Notes: generated from the sequence alone by a model not told the origin. A stretch of DNA of 64,000 nt from JBBPYC01 sp965218765 (GCA_965218765.1 CBDCLU010000005.1:124001-188000), one strand, 5' to 3'; counted from the stretch's first letter, positions 46,351 to 56,399 are shown. Numbers and translations: made by a program.

Positions 46351-47508
46351 TTACGCAGGGTTGCCGAGCACGCGCTCGATCGCAGCGCCAGCCAGTTGCG
46401 CGGTGTCGCGCTGCAGCAGCTGGTGCAGCTCGGTGAAGCGCCGTTGCAGCTGTTCGACCTGCTTCGGCGCACGCAGCCAGGCCAGACACGCGTCGGCCAG
46501 CGCTTGCGGCGTGGCCTGCTCCTGCAGCAGTTCGGGCACGACGAAGTCGCGACACAAGATGTTCGGCAGCCCGACCCAGGGCTGCAGATTCTTGCCGCGC
46601 ATGATCCGGTAGGACCACTGGTTCATGTGGTAGCTGATCACCATCGGCCGTTTGAACAACGCGGCTTCCAGCGTGGCGGTGCCGCTCGCGACCAGCGCCA
46701 CGTCGCAGGCCGCGAGCGCATCGTGCGACTGCCCCGGCACGATCCGCACCCGGTCACCCGCACCGGCTGCGCGGGCGATCAGCTCGACGCGCTCACGCAG
46801 AAAAGGCACCGCCGGCACGACCATCTGCAGCGCCGGCAGCTGCTGGCCCAGCAGCGCGCCCGCAGCCAGGAAGCGGGCGGCCAGGTGATCGATCTCGGCC
46901 TTGCGGCTGCCTGGCAGCAGCGCGAGCACGGGCCCTTCCGGCGCCAGTCCAAGCCGCGCGCGCGCCGCCGCCCGGTCCGGCTCGAGCGGGATCACGCCGG
47001 CCAGCGGATGGCCGACGTAGCTCGCTGCGATGCCGTGCTGCGCGAGCAGTTCGGGCTCGAACGGAAAGATGCACAGCACGTGGTCGGCTGCGGCCTTGAG
47101 CTTGACGAGCTTCTCCACGCGCCAGGCCCAGAACGACGGGCTCACGAAATGCACGGTTCGAATGCCGGCCGCCTTGAGCTGCGCCTCCAGCGTGAAGTTG
47201 AAGTCCGGCGCGTCCACGCCGATGAAGACGTCGGGCCGCTCGGCGAGCATGCGCCGGGTCAGCTGCCGGCGCAGCTTGAGCAGCTTGGCGAGCTTGGGCA
47301 GCACTTCGAGATAACCGCGCACCGACAGCATGTCGCTCGACTGCCACGCGTCGAAGCCGCGCGCGGTCATCTGCGGGCCGCCCACGCCGAACGCACGCAG
47401 ACCCGGCCAACGTACGTGCAGGCCATCGAGCAACAGGCCGGCCAGCAGGTCGCCGGATGCCTCGCCGGCCACCAGGCCCAGTCGCGCCGTCGCCGTTGCG
47501 GACCCCAT
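46351..47508 (-). CDS. lpxB: Lipid-A-disaccharide synthase
   Basis: A 385-residue glycosyltransferase (family 19) that joins UDP-2,3-diacylglucosamine and lipid X to form the lipid A disaccharide at the inner membrane. Signatures are LVAGEASGDLLAG near the N-terminus, DVFIGVDAPDFNF, VHFVSPSFWAWR, LLPGSRKAEI and the C-terminal ASGTATLEAALFKRPMVISYHMN. It starts right after lpxA on the same strand (stop and start abut) and is followed by rnhB at 13 bases. Confidence 0.96.
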   Translation of the reverse strand: MGSATATARLGLVAGEASGDLLAGLLLDGLHVRWPGLRAFGVGGPQMTARGFDAWQSSDMLSVRGYLEVLPKLAKLLKLRRQLTRRMLAERPDVFIGVDAPDFNFTLEAQLKAAGIRTVHFVSPSFWAWRVEKLVKLKAAADHVLCIFPFEPELLAQHGIAASYVGHPLAGVIPLEPDRAAARARLGLAPEGPVLALLPGSRKAEIDHLAARFLAAGALLGQQLPALQMVVPAVPFLRERVELIARAAGAGDRVRIVPGQSHDALAACDVALVASGTATLEAALFKRPMVISYHMNQWSYRIMRGKNLQPWVGLPNILCRDFVVPELLQEQATPQALADACLAWLRAPKQVEQLQRRFTELHQLLQRDTAQLAGAAIERVLGNPA

Positions 47509-48318
47509 CTAGCGCGCGATGCCGCGCTCGGCCTGGCGCAGGAAGTCGAGCATCAGCGCGAGGTCGGCTTGGCTGCCAGCTGCATCGTGCTGGTCTGCCA
47601 CGGGCTCATCACCCAACGCCTGGATGCGAATGCGGGCGGCTTCCAGGGTCAGGTTCTCCCGATACAGCAGCCGGTGCATGCGCTTGATCGCGGCCAGCCG
47701 CCCGGGTGTGAAACCCCGCCGGCGCAAGCCTTCCGCATTGATGCCCTGGGACGAAGCCGGACTGCCGGCCACCGTCATGAACGGCGGCACATCCTGCGAC
47801 AGGCGCGCCTGAAAACCTGCCATCGCATGCGCGCCCACGCGCACGAACTGATGCACGCCGCTTTGGCCGCCGATGAACACCCAGTCGCCCAGGTGCACGT
47901 GACCGGCCAGTTGCGCAAGGTTTGCCATGATGATGTGGCTGCCGAGCTGGCAGTCATGCGCAATGTGCACATAGGCCATCAGCCAGTTGTCGTTGCCGAT
48001 GCGGGTCAGGCCGCCGTCCTGCACGGTGCCGGTGTTGAACGTGCAGAACTCGCGGATCGTGTTGTCGTCGCCGATCTCGAGCCGCGTGGCTTCGCCCGCA
48101 TACTTCTTGTCCTGTGGCGCCGCGCCGAGCGAACAGAACTGCCAGATGCGGTTGTTGCGGCCGATGCTTGTATGGCCCTCGACCACGCAATGCGGGCCGA
48201 TCGTGCTGCCCGCGCCGATGCGCACGTGCGGGCCGATCACGCAGAACGGGCCGATGCGCACGTCGGGCGCAAGATCGGCGCCCGGGTCGACCAGCGCGGT
48301 CGGATGAATGACTGCCAT
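47509..48318 (-). CDS. lpxA: UDP-N-acetylglucosamine acyltransferase
   Basis: A 269-residue left-handed beta-helix enzyme that carries out the first step of lipid A synthesis. Hexapeptide repeats run through residues 1-185 (ALVDPGADLAPDVRIGPFCVIG...). The catalytic His is H121 in VHIAHDCQLG, and NLAQLAGHVHLGDWVFIGGQSGVHQFVRVG follows. The C-terminal helical domain has the usual GINAEGLRRRGF. It lies downstream of fabZ with a 62-base gap and abuts lpxB. Confidence 0.97.
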   Translation of the reverse strand: MAVIHPTALVDPGADLAPDVRIGPFCVIGPHVRIGAGSTIGPHCVVEGHTSIGRNNRIWQFCSLGAAPQDKKYAGEATRLEIGDDNTIREFCTFNTGTVQDGGLTRIGNDNWLMAYVHIAHDCQLGSHIIMANLAQLAGHVHLGDWVFIGGQSGVHQFVRVGAHAMAGFQARLSQDVPPFMTVAGSPASSQGINAEGLRRRGFTPGRLAAIKRMHRLLYRENLTLEAARIRIQALGDEPVADQHDAAGSQADLALMLDFLRQAERGIAR

Positions 48319-48380
48319 CGGGCGCGCCGCCGGTGGATCAACCGAGCATTCGGCTGGATTTGCGCGCCGCCTTCATCGCG

Positions 48381-48821
48381 TCAGTCCAGCGCACGCATCG
48401 TGCACATCAGCTGCGCTTCGCAGGTCAGCACGTCGTCGACCCGTGCCTGGCATTGATAGCGATAGACGCCGCCGCGCGCGCGGTCGAAATTCACCTCGAC
48501 GATCAACTGGTCGCCAGGCTCGACGGGCCGCTTGAAACGCGCGCCATCGATGCCGACGAAGTAGTAGACCGAGTCTTCATCGGGGCCGGTGTCTTCGGTC
48601 GCAAACGACAGCAGCGCCGCAGCTTGGGCCATCGACTCGAGGATCAGCACGCCCGGCATGACGGGCCGATGCGGGAAATGGCCGGAGAAAAACGGCTCGT
48701 TGATCGTGACGTTCTTGAGCGCCTTGATGCGCTGGCCCTTGTCCATTTCAAGCACCCGGTCCAGCATCAAAAACGGATAGCGATGCGGCAGGCGCCGCAA
48801 AATCTGGTGGATGTCGATCAT
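48381..48821 (-). CDS. fabZ: 3-hydroxyacyl-ACP dehydratase FabZ
   Basis: A 146-residue hot-dog-fold enzyme of fatty acid elongation. IHQILRRLPHRYPFLMLDRVLE opens the protein; the active-site His is H48 in GHFPHRPVMPGVLILE, with the catalytic Glu at E62. The start at 48821 overlaps the lpxD stop (ATGA). FabZ and LpxA/LpxD compete for 3-hydroxyacyl-ACP, so this co-location balances membrane phospholipid and lipid A supply. Confidence 0.97.
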   Translation of the reverse strand: MIDIHQILRRLPHRYPFLMLDRVLEMDKGQRIKALKNVTINEPFFSGHFPHRPVMPGVLILESMAQAAALLSFATEDTGPDEDSVYYFVGIDGARFKRPVEPGDQLIVEVNFDRARGGVYRYQCQARVDDVLTCEAQLMCTMRALD

Positions 48822-49825
48822 GAAGAAGGGTTTCGTTTTTCCACGGCCCGCAGCCGCTCGCGCAGGGAATGCAATTGCCGCAAGGTCGCGGCATTCTTTT
48901 CCCACGCGGCATTGTCGTCCATCGGAAAGAAGCCGGTGTAGGTGCCGGGCCTCGAAATGGACCGGCTCACCAGGGTGCCGGGTGAGATGTTGACGTGGTC
49001 GGCGATCTGCAGGTGGCCGGCGATCATCGCAGCGCCGCCGAATGTGCAATGCGCGCCGATTCTTGCGCTGCCCGCCACGCCCACGCAGGCTGCCATCGCG
49101 GTATGCCTTCCTATGTGCACGTTATGCGCGATCTGAATCAGATTGTCGAGCTTGACGCCGTCCTCGAGCACGGTGTCGTCGAGTGCGCCGCGGTCGATGC
49201 AGGTGTTGGCGCCGATCTCCACGTCGCAGCCGATGCGCACCGCGCCGAGCTGTTCGATCTTTTCCCACCGACCTGCGTGCGGCGCGAACCCGAAGCCGTC
49301 GGCGCCGATCACCGCGCCCGGATGCACGATGCAGCGTTGGCCGAGCACGCAGTCGATACCGACCGTGACCCTCGACTTGAGGATCGTGCCAGCGCCGATG
49401 CGGGCGCCGGCTTCGACCACGCACAGCGGGCCGATCAAACAATCGGGATCGATCAGCGCGGCTGGGTCGATCACCGCGCTCGGGTGCACGCCGCGCTGCT
49501 GGCCGAGCTGGACGTGCTGCTTCCACCAGCGCGTCACGTGCGCAAAATACAGATGAGGCCGCTCGACCACGATGCAGGCGCTGCCGCCGCCGACACGGCT
49601 GGCCGCCGCAGCATACATGGAGTCGGCGACGATCACGCAGCCGGCGCGGGTTGCGCCCAGCGCAGCCGCATGACGCGCGTCGCTTACGAATCCGAGTGCG
49701 TGCGGGCCTGCCGATTCGAGCGATGCGAGGCGATCGATGCGCAGCTCAGGATCGCCGAATAATTCGCCGCCCAATGCTTCGACGATGGCACCAAGCCGAA
49801 TGCCGTCATCGGTTGGCGTCCGCAT
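48818..49825 (-). CDS. lpxD: UDP-3-O-(3-hydroxyacyl)glucosamine N-acyltransferase
   Basis: A 335-residue left-handed beta-helix acyltransferase of lipid A synthesis. An N-terminal uridine-binding domain (about 1-105) precedes hexapeptide repeats (IDPAALIDPDCLIGPLCVVEAGARIG...). The catalytic His lies in LIQIAHNVHIGRHTAMAA, and a short C-terminal helix follows RSISRPGTYTGFFPMDDN. It lies between skp (89-base gap) and fabZ (ATGA overlap). Confidence 0.96.
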   Translation of the reverse strand: MRTPTDDGIRLGAIVEALGGELFGDPELRIDRLASLESAGPHALGFVSDARHAAALGATRAGCVIVADSMYAAAASRVGGGSACIVVERPHLYFAHVTRWWKQHVQLGQQRGVHPSAVIDPAALIDPDCLIGPLCVVEAGARIGAGTILKSRVTVGIDCVLGQRCIVHPGAVIGADGFGFAPHAGRWEKIEQLGAVRIGCDVEIGANTCIDRGALDDTVLEDGVKLDNLIQIAHNVHIGRHTAMAACVGVAGSARIGAHCTFGGAAMIAGHLQIADHVNISPGTLVSRSISRPGTYTGFFPMDDNAAWEKNAATLRQLHSLRERLRAVEKRNPSS

Positions 49826-49914
49826 CGGCTTTATGCGTCAAAAGCGCAAGGAGAAAAAGAAAGGCCCATCACCACTGTGGCGCCAGGCGCCACGCGGCTT
49901 GCTGCGCGAGCCGG

Positions 49915-50427
49915 CTACCTGCCCGAAGGCGCGTTGATCGCGCGCAGCACCTTGTCGGTGATGTCATGCTTCGGGTTCACGTAAACCGCTTCCTGCACGA
50001 TCACGTCGTAACCGTCGGTCTCCGCAATCTGCTTGACTGCACGGTTCGCACGGTCGACCACCTGCTGCAGTTCCTCGTTTTTGCGTGCGTTCAGATCTTC
50101 CTGGAACTCGCGACGGCGGCGTTGGAAATCGCGATCCTGCTCGACCAGCTGCTTCTGACGCGCGTTGCGCTGGCTTTCCGACAACGTCGGCGCATCGCGT
50201 TCGAGCTTGTCGGCGGCAGCCTTCAACGTATTGCCACCGTCCACCAGATCCTTCTCACGCTTGGAGAATTCCTGCTCGAGCTTGGTCTGCGCCGCCTTCG
50301 CGGTATTCGCTTCTTTCAGAATTCGATCGGTATTCACGAAACCGATCCGGAAGTCCTGCGCCTGTGTCGACAAGGCCGCGGTCCCGATTGCCAACGCGAG
50401 CAGGAAGTGACGGACTGAGTGCTTCAT
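49915..50427 (-). CDS. skp: Periplasmic chaperone Skp/OmpH
   Basis: A 170-residue periplasmic chaperone. The signal peptide is 1-23 (LLALAIGTAALSTQA), and the mature protein begins QDFRIGFVNTDRILKEA, a typical OmpH start. A long charged coiled coil covers about 45-125 (LEQEFSKREKDL...RQKQLVEQDRDFQRRRREFQEDL), forming the tentacles that hold unfolded outer-membrane proteins. It overlaps the bamA stop by one base (TAATG), so chaperone and assembly machine are translated together. Confidence 0.94.
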   Translation of the reverse strand: MKHSVRHFLLALAIGTAALSTQAQDFRIGFVNTDRILKEANTAKAAQTKLEQEFSKREKDLVDGGNTLKAAADKLERDAPTLSESQRNARQKQLVEQDRDFQRRRREFQEDLNARKNEELQQVVDRANRAVKQIAETDGYDVIVQEAVYVNPKHDITDKVLRAINAPSGR

Positions 50428-52724
50428 TAGAACGATGTACCAATCTGGAATTGAAGTTTCTGAATTCTATCGCCCGCGAATTTGCGCACGGGGTTTGCAA
50501 ACACGAGCCGCAACGGGCCGACTGGTGAAATCCAGGACAGGCCGATGCCGGCTGACGCACGCAGTTCGCTGACCTTGAACGGATCGTTTTCCCCATAGAC
50601 GTTGCCGACGTCGAAGAAGCCGAACATGCGCAAGGTGCGATCGTTGCCGGCGCCCGGAAACGGTGCGAGCAGCTCGACGTTCAAGTTGCCCTTCTTCGCG
50701 CCGCCGATGATCGAGCCAGTCACGTCGCGTGGACCCAGCGTGCTCTGCTCGAAGCCGCGCACCGAGCCCAGACCGCCGCCGTAGAAGTTCTTGAACACGG
50801 GAAACGGCCGGCCATCCAGCCCCTTGCCGTAGCCAAGTTCGCCGTTGAACGCCAGGGTGTAACGCTTGGTCAGCGCGATGTACTGTTGCAACTGATAGTT
50901 CAGGCGCAGGTAGCGTGCATCGCCGAGCACGCCCCATTCGCCGAACGTGCGCTGATAGCGGCCGGTCGAGGGCACGAGCGCGCTGTCGCGACTGTCGCGC
51001 TGCCAGCCGATCGTGAGCGGCACGGTACGACTCGTATAGCCGAAGCGCTGCGCGTAGTCGAGATAGACGGCCGGGATGTTGGTGCCCGGATTGATCGTCG
51101 TCTGCTCGACGCCAGCACCGAAGTAGACGGTGTCGATTTCGGTGAACGGCACGCCGAAGCGGATGCTCGTACCCAGTGTTTCCAGCCGGTAGTTGCCGCC
51201 CTGCGCGTTGAACGGGCGCGACGAGCGGTAGTACAGGTCGTAGGTGCGCGAGATGCCGTCCGCGGTGAAATACGGATCGGTGGTATTCACGACCACGACA
51301 CGGTTGAACTTGCTGGTGTTGACTTCAAGGCCCAGATAGTTGCCCGAACCGAACGCGTTTTCCTGCTTGATCGAAAACGACAGCGACAGTTTTTCCGAGC
51401 TCGAAAAGCCGGCGCCGAGCTGCACCGTTCCGGTCGGTTTTTCCACCACGTTGACGGTCAGGTCGACCTGGTCGGGCGAGCCCGGCACATCCTGCGTCTC
51501 CACCTGCACCTCGCGGAAGTAGCCGAGCCGGTCGACCCGATCGCGCGAGATGCGGATGCGCCGGCCGTCGTACCAGGACGACTCGAACTGGCGGAACTCG
51601 CGGCGCACCACCTCGTCGCGCGTGCGCGAGTTGCCGCTCACGTTGATGCGGCGCACGTAGACACGGCGCAGCGGGTCGCCCTGCAGCCGGATCGCGACGC
51701 GGTTGTTGGCGCGATCGATTTCCGGGCGAGCGTCGACCTTGGCGAATGCATAGCCGAAGTTGCCGTAGAGATCGCTGAACGCCTTCGTGGTCTGCGCGAC
51801 GAGGTCGGCGTTGTAGGGCTCGCCCGGCTGGATCGCCACCAGCGACTTGAATTCGTTTTCGCGGCCCAGGTAATTGCCTTCCAGCGAAACACCGGAGACC
51901 ACGAAACGCGCGCCTTCCGTGACGTTCACGGTGATCGAGATATCGCGCTTGTCGGGCGAGATCGCGACCTGCGTCGAATCGATGCGGAACTCGAGGTAGC
52001 CGCGCGAAAGATAGAACGAACGCAGCGATTCGAGGTCCGCATTCAGCTTGGAGCGCGCATAGCGGTTCGACTTGGTATACCAGCTCAGCCAGTTGCCGGC
52101 GTCGAGCTCGAATTGATCCTTCAACGTGCCTTCGGAGAACGCGTTGTTGCCGATGACGCGCAGCTCGGTGATGCGCGCCGGCTCGCCTTCCGTCACGGTG
52201 AACGTCACGTTCACGCGGTTGCGCTCGATCGGCGTCACGGTGGCCACCACCTCAGAGCCGTACAGGCTCTTGTTGATGTATTGGCGTTTCAATTCCTGCT
52301 CGGCGCGATCGGCCAGTGCCTTGTCGAACGGACGGCCTTCGGCAAGACCCACTTCGCGCATTGCCTTGCGCAAGGTCTCCTTGTCGAACTCGCGCGAGCC
52401 GACGATGTCGACGTCGGCCACGGTCGGCTGCTCCTGCACCACCACCACCAGCACGTCGCCGTTGGTCTCGAGCCGCACGTCCTTGAACAGGCCCAGGCCG
52501 AACAGCGACCGGATCGCAGCCGACCCTTTTTCGTCGTCGTAGCGGTCACCGACCCGCACCGGCAACGATGCGAACACGGTGCCGGGCTCGACGCGCTGCA
52601 AGCCTTCGATCCGGATGTCGCGCACGGTGAACGGTTCGACCGCCCAGGCGTTGGCCGCAAACGCGATTCCGACCAGCACGGTCGTCACGCGCGACTTGAA
52701 GCCTTGCTGTAGATGTCTGTTCAT
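50427..52724 (-). CDS. bamA: Outer membrane protein assembly factor BamA
   Basis: A 765-residue outer-membrane protein, core of the BAM complex. The signal peptide is 1-28 (ending NAWA). Five POTRA domains follow (about 29-430), starting VEPFTVRDIRIEGLQRVEPGTVFASLP, then the 16-stranded barrel. The barrel includes the conserved GLGSVRGFEQ (the VRGF motif of loop 6) and ends FQIGTSF with the C-terminal aromatic. The start at 52724 gives a clean signal peptide. It is followed by skp with a one-base overlap. Confidence 0.97.
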   Translation of the reverse strand: MNRHLQQGFKSRVTTVLVGIAFAANAWAVEPFTVRDIRIEGLQRVEPGTVFASLPVRVGDRYDDEKGSAAIRSLFGLGLFKDVRLETNGDVLVVVVQEQPTVADVDIVGSREFDKETLRKAMREVGLAEGRPFDKALADRAEQELKRQYINKSLYGSEVVATVTPIERNRVNVTFTVTEGEPARITELRVIGNNAFSEGTLKDQFELDAGNWLSWYTKSNRYARSKLNADLESLRSFYLSRGYLEFRIDSTQVAISPDKRDISITVNVTEGARFVVSGVSLEGNYLGRENEFKSLVAIQPGEPYNADLVAQTTKAFSDLYGNFGYAFAKVDARPEIDRANNRVAIRLQGDPLRRVYVRRINVSGNSRTRDEVVRREFRQFESSWYDGRRIRISRDRVDRLGYFREVQVETQDVPGSPDQVDLTVNVVEKPTGTVQLGAGFSSSEKLSLSFSIKQENAFGSGNYLGLEVNTSKFNRVVVVNTTDPYFTADGISRTYDLYYRSSRPFNAQGGNYRLETLGTSIRFGVPFTEIDTVYFGAGVEQTTINPGTNIPAVYLDYAQRFGYTSRTVPLTIGWQRDSRDSALVPSTGRYQRTFGEWGVLGDARYLRLNYQLQQYIALTKRYTLAFNGELGYGKGLDGRPFPVFKNFYGGGLGSVRGFEQSTLGPRDVTGSIIGGAKKGNLNVELLAPFPGAGNDRTLRMFGFFDVGNVYGENDPFKVSELRASAGIGLSWISPVGPLRLVFANPVRKFAGDRIQKLQFQIGTSF

Positions 52725-52934
52725 GAATGCGGGAAGTCCTGGTGGCAATTGGCCGAGCGGAATACGGCCGGGATGAAGGCAGTGACGGCAGACGGCATCT
52801 TCGCAATGGAGCCCCGCGAAACCACGGGCAACAGATGCAACACATTTGCGCCGACTGCCTGGGATCGAGACACGCATCCCGACGCGCCCGTAGCGGGCTG
52901 CTGGAAGCCCAACCTATGAAGGCGAACGCCCAAG

Positions 52935-54299
52935 CTATCCGAACACGCGCGACACGTCGTTGAACAACGCGATCGTCATCATCACGAGCAGAACCGCCAC
53001 GCCACCGCGCTGCAGCCGTCCGAGCCAGAGATCGCTCACGCCTTTGCCGGTGACGCCCTCCCAAAGATAATACATGAGGTGTCCACCGTCGAGCACCGGC
53101 AACGGCAGCAGGTTCAGCACGCCCAGGCTCACGCTGATCAGCGCCAGGAACGTCAGGTAATAGGTCAGGCCTAGGCTGGCCGACTTGCCTGCGTAATCGG
53201 CGATCGTGAGTGGTCCGCTCAGGTTCTTCACCGATGCTTCGCCGACCACCATCTTGCCCATCATGCGCAAGGTGAGCGCGGCCACTTCCCAGGTCTTCTG
53301 GGCGCCATGCACGATGCCCTCGACCGGTCCGTACTGCACCGTCACCATCTCCGGTGGAGCGCCGACATAGGCGCCGATGCGGCCGATCGTTTCGCCGTTG
53401 TCCGATGCCGCGTCCGGCCGCACGGCGACGGTCAGGGCGCGGGCGCCGCGTTCGATGCGCCAGTCGCGTTCGAGCGGCTGGTTGCCGGCTACCGAACTGC
53501 GGATCAGCGCACGCAGCTGCTGGCCATCCACCACCGGCTGCGTGCCGACCGCCAGCACGCGGTCGCCACGTTGCAATCCGGCACGTGCGGCTGCGCCGCC
53601 GTCGATCACGTCGCCGAGCACCGCCTCCGTCAGTGGCGACGTGATGCCGATCTTGCGGAACAGCGTGGCGTCGGCGTTGCTCGCGTCCAGTTCACCGAGC
53701 GCGAGTTGCACCTCGCGCACGTCGCCCTGACCCGCAGACGGCTGCAGTTCGAGCCGCGCGTCCTGGCCGTCCAGCGCACCTTGCGTGAGCAGCCATCGCA
53801 GGTCCTCGAATGACCGCACCGGCTCAAGTTCGTCGTCGCCGCGCGCCGCACGCAGCACCAGTTCGCCGCCCTGGATGCCCGCGCGTTCGGCCACCGAGCC
53901 GGCCAATGCGGGCGCCAGCAGCGCTTTCGGTTCCTGCACACCGGCCCAGTTGACGAGCGCATACAGCAGCACCGCCAGCAGCAGATTGGCCGCCGGGCCC
54001 GCCGCGACGATGGCGGCGCGCGCACCGAGCGGGCGGTTGTTGAACGCGAGGTGCCGTTCTTCGGCTGCTACCGGGCCTTCGCGCTCGTCGAGCATCTTCA
54101 CGTAACCGCCGATCGGAAACGCACCGAGCACGAACTCGGTCGGCGAACCCTTCGGCTGCCAGCGCAACAGCGTTTTGCCGAAGCCGACCGAAAAGCGCAG
54201 TACCTTGACGCCGCAGGCGACCGCCACGCGGTAGTGGCCATATTCGTGCACGGCAATCAACAGCCCGAGCGCGACCAGAAAAGCGATGACCGTCAGCAT
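52935..54299 (-). CDS. rseP: Site-2 protease RseP
   Basis: A 454-residue inner-membrane zinc protease that cuts anti-sigma factors such as RseA and clears signal peptides. The zinc motif HEYGH is at 18-22 in the first membrane segment, and the third ligand lies in NLLPLPVLDGGHL near residue 400. Two PDZ domains occupy about 110-300 (second: GLQRGDRVLAVGTQPV). It sits between dxr and bamA, the usual order in proteobacteria. Confidence 0.95.
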   Translation of the reverse strand: MLTVIAFLVALGLLIAVHEYGHYRVAVACGVKVLRFSVGFGKTLLRWQPKGSPTEFVLGAFPIGGYVKMLDEREGPVAAEERHLAFNNRPLGARAAIVAAGPAANLLLAVLLYALVNWAGVQEPKALLAPALAGSVAERAGIQGGELVLRAARGDDELEPVRSFEDLRWLLTQGALDGQDARLELQPSAGQGDVREVQLALGELDASNADATLFRKIGITSPLTEAVLGDVIDGGAAARAGLQRGDRVLAVGTQPVVDGQQLRALIRSSVAGNQPLERDWRIERGARALTVAVRPDAASDNGETIGRIGAYVGAPPEMVTVQYGPVEGIVHGAQKTWEVAALTLRMMGKMVVGEASVKNLSGPLTIADYAGKSASLGLTYYLTFLALISVSLGVLNLLPLPVLDGGHLMYYLWEGVTGKGVSDLWLGRLQRGGVAVLLVMMTIALFNDVSRVFG

Positions 54300-54336
54300 G
54301 ATGGAAGAAAGCTCCGGTTGGAACGAGGTTGTGCCG

Positions 54337-55548
54337 TCAGCGCCCGATGCGCGCCACCGCGGCGGTGGCCACCTGACGCGCTTCGGCATCGAGCGCGAGC
54401 AGATCGGCGAGGTCGCGCGGCTTGCGCACCGCCACCGCATCGAGCGTGTGCAGGTTGGTGTCGTGAATCTGATCGAAGCGCAGCCGGCCGTCAAGGAACG
54501 AGGCGACCGCCACCTCGTTGGCTGCATTCAGCACCGCCGTGGTGCCAGGCGCGGCGGCCAGCGTGGCCCAGGCGAGTTTCAGGCCGGGAAAGCGCGCTGG
54601 ATGGTCGTTGCCTGCTATCGATTCGAACGTCATCGGCGGCAGCGCGGTGAAGTCGAGCGGCGCGGCGCCCGAGGCGACCCGGTCCGGCCAGCCGAGCCCG
54701 TAGGCGATCGGCACGCGCATATCGGGCGTGCCTAGCTGCGCCAGTACCGACGTGTCGCGGAACTGGACCATCGAATGCACGATGCTCTGCGGATGAATCA
54801 CGACCTCGATCTGCGCCGGGTCGAGCCCGAACAGAAAGCGCGCCTCGATCACCTCGAGCGCCTTGTTCATCATGGTGGCCGAATCGACCGAAATCTTCGC
54901 GCCCATCGTCCAGGTCGGGTGCGCGCAGGCTTCGCGCGGCGTCATGTTCCGCAGGCGCGCAGGCGGGGTCTGCCGGAACGGCCCGCCGGATGCGGTCAGG
55001 ATGATCTTTTCGACCTGCGCCGGCCAGCAAACGCGCTGCGCCGGCAGCGCCTGGTGGATCGCCGAATGTTCGCTGTCGATCGGCAGCAAGGTGGCGCCGC
55101 CGTCGATGACCGCCTGCAGGAACAGGTCGCCGCCGACCACCAGCGCTTCCTTGTTCGCCAGCAGCAGGCGCTTGCCGGCTTTCGCCGCCGCCAGGCAGGC
55201 GGCAAGGCCGGCCGCCCCGACGATCGCCGCCATCACGCAATCGACCGACTCATGCGCGGCGACCATCTCCAACGCTGCCGGCGATGCATGCACGCGCGTG
55301 GCGAGGCCGGCCTGCTCGATCCGGCGTGCCAACTCACGCCCATGCACCGCGCTGGCCATCACCGCGTGCCGGGGTCGAAACCGCTCGCACTGCGCGAACA
55401 TTTCATCGACCCGCGTGGCAGCGGTGAGCGCAAACACTTCGAAGCGGTCCGGATGGCGTGCCAGCACGTCCAGCGTGTTGGCGCCGACCGAACCGGTCGA
55501 GCCGAGCACCGTGACGTTTTGCCGCGGCTGGTCGGAGCGCGTCGTCAT
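54337..55548 (-). CDS. dxr: 1-deoxy-D-xylulose 5-phosphate reductoisomerase
   Basis: A 403-residue enzyme of the MEP isoprenoid pathway; it rearranges and reduces DXP with NADPH and is the fosmidomycin target. The NADPH loop is VTVLGSTGSVGANTLDVL; LLANKEALVVGG, IDSEHSAIHQAL (metal ligand Glu), LTASGGPFR, HPTWTMGAKISVDSATMMNK and VLNAANEVAV are all present. The start at 55548 overlaps the cdsA stop (ATGA). Its product feeds UppS, encoded just upstream. Confidence 0.97.
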   Translation of the reverse strand: MTTRSDQPRQNVTVLGSTGSVGANTLDVLARHPDRFEVFALTAATRVDEMFAQCERFRPRHAVMASAVHGRELARRIEQAGLATRVHASPAALEMVAAHESVDCVMAAIVGAAGLAACLAAAKAGKRLLLANKEALVVGGDLFLQAVIDGGATLLPIDSEHSAIHQALPAQRVCWPAQVEKIILTASGGPFRQTPPARLRNMTPREACAHPTWTMGAKISVDSATMMNKALEVIEARFLFGLDPAQIEVVIHPQSIVHSMVQFRDTSVLAQLGTPDMRVPIAYGLGWPDRVASGAAPLDFTALPPMTFESIAGNDHPARFPGLKLAWATLAAAPGTTAVLNAANEVAVASFLDGRLRFDQIHDTNLHTLDAVAVRKPRDLADLLALDAEARQVATAAVARIGR

Positions 55549-56399
55549 CGCGGCCACAGGCTGTTGAGCATCAATGCCAGCGGCAGCACCGGCAGCAGTG
55601 CGTCGATCCGGTCCAGCACGCCGCCGTGGCCAGGCAGCAGGCCGCTGCTGTCCTTGACGGCGGCGCTGCGTTTGATGAGCGACTCCACCAAGTCCCCCAC
55701 CACGCTCATCGCACTCAGGAACAGCACCGCAAGCAGCAGCAGCGGCACGCTGTGCATCGCCAGCCGGGTATAAAGGCTCGGCGGCGCAGTGTCGAGCATG
55801 CGGTCCAGCATCACCCATCCCAGCGCCAGCAGCGCAACGCCGAGCATGCCGCCCCAGACCCCTTCCCAGCTTTTGCCCGGGCTGATGCCGGGCGCAAGCC
55901 GCACCTGCACCAGTTTCAAACCGAACGCGCGGCCCGCGAAATAAGCCGCCACGTCAGCAACCCAGACCAGCAGCAACACCGACAACAGGAAATTGATACC
56001 GATCACGCGCGCCTGCGCAAGCGCGAGCCAGGCCAGCCACAACACGGCAATGCCGCCGGCCAGCCGCAGCGGTTTCGGCACGCGCGGCCAGCCGGCGGCG
56101 CCGCGGCGCAGCAGCCAGGCGCCGACCAGCACCCAGGCCGCACCGCCGATCGCCCACAGCAGCGCCAGTTGCCGGTGCAGCAGCCCGACACCCCAGGCCG
56201 CGATGCACAGCGCCACGCAGACTGCCGCCAACGTCAGCGACACGTGCTGCACACAGCCGTTGAGCCGTCCCCACTCCCAGGCAGCCGCGCCGATCAGCAC
56301 CAGCGTCGCTGCGCAAAACGGCTGCGGCGCGGGATAAAACAGCGCTGGCAGAAACAACGCGAGCAGCACGGCCGCGGTGATGATGCGTTGCTTGAGCAT
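55545..56399 (-). CDS. cdsA: Phosphatidate cytidylyltransferase
   Basis: A 284-residue inner-membrane enzyme making CDP-diacylglycerol, the precursor of all phospholipids. It has about seven membrane segments, and the family signature lies near the C-terminus: SVVGDLVESLIKRSAAVKDSSGLLPGHGGVLDRID (S-x-x-G-D...K-R...K-D...PGHGG-x-x-D-R-x-D). RLAPGISPGKSWEGVWGG is also typical. The start at 56399 (MLKQRIITAAVLL) is standard. It lies between uppS (83-base gap) and dxr (ATGA overlap). Confidence 0.96.
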   Translation of the reverse strand: MLKQRIITAAVLLALFLPALFYPAPQPFCAATLVLIGAAAWEWGRLNGCVQHVSLTLAAVCVALCIAAWGVGLLHRQLALLWAIGGAAWVLVGAWLLRRGAAGWPRVPKPLRLAGGIAVLWLAWLALAQARVIGINFLLSVLLLVWVADVAAYFAGRAFGLKLVQVRLAPGISPGKSWEGVWGGMLGVALLALGWVMLDRMLDTAPPSLYTRLAMHSVPLLLLAVLFLSAMSVVGDLVESLIKRSAAVKDSSGLLPGHGGVLDRIDALLPVLPLALMLNSLWPR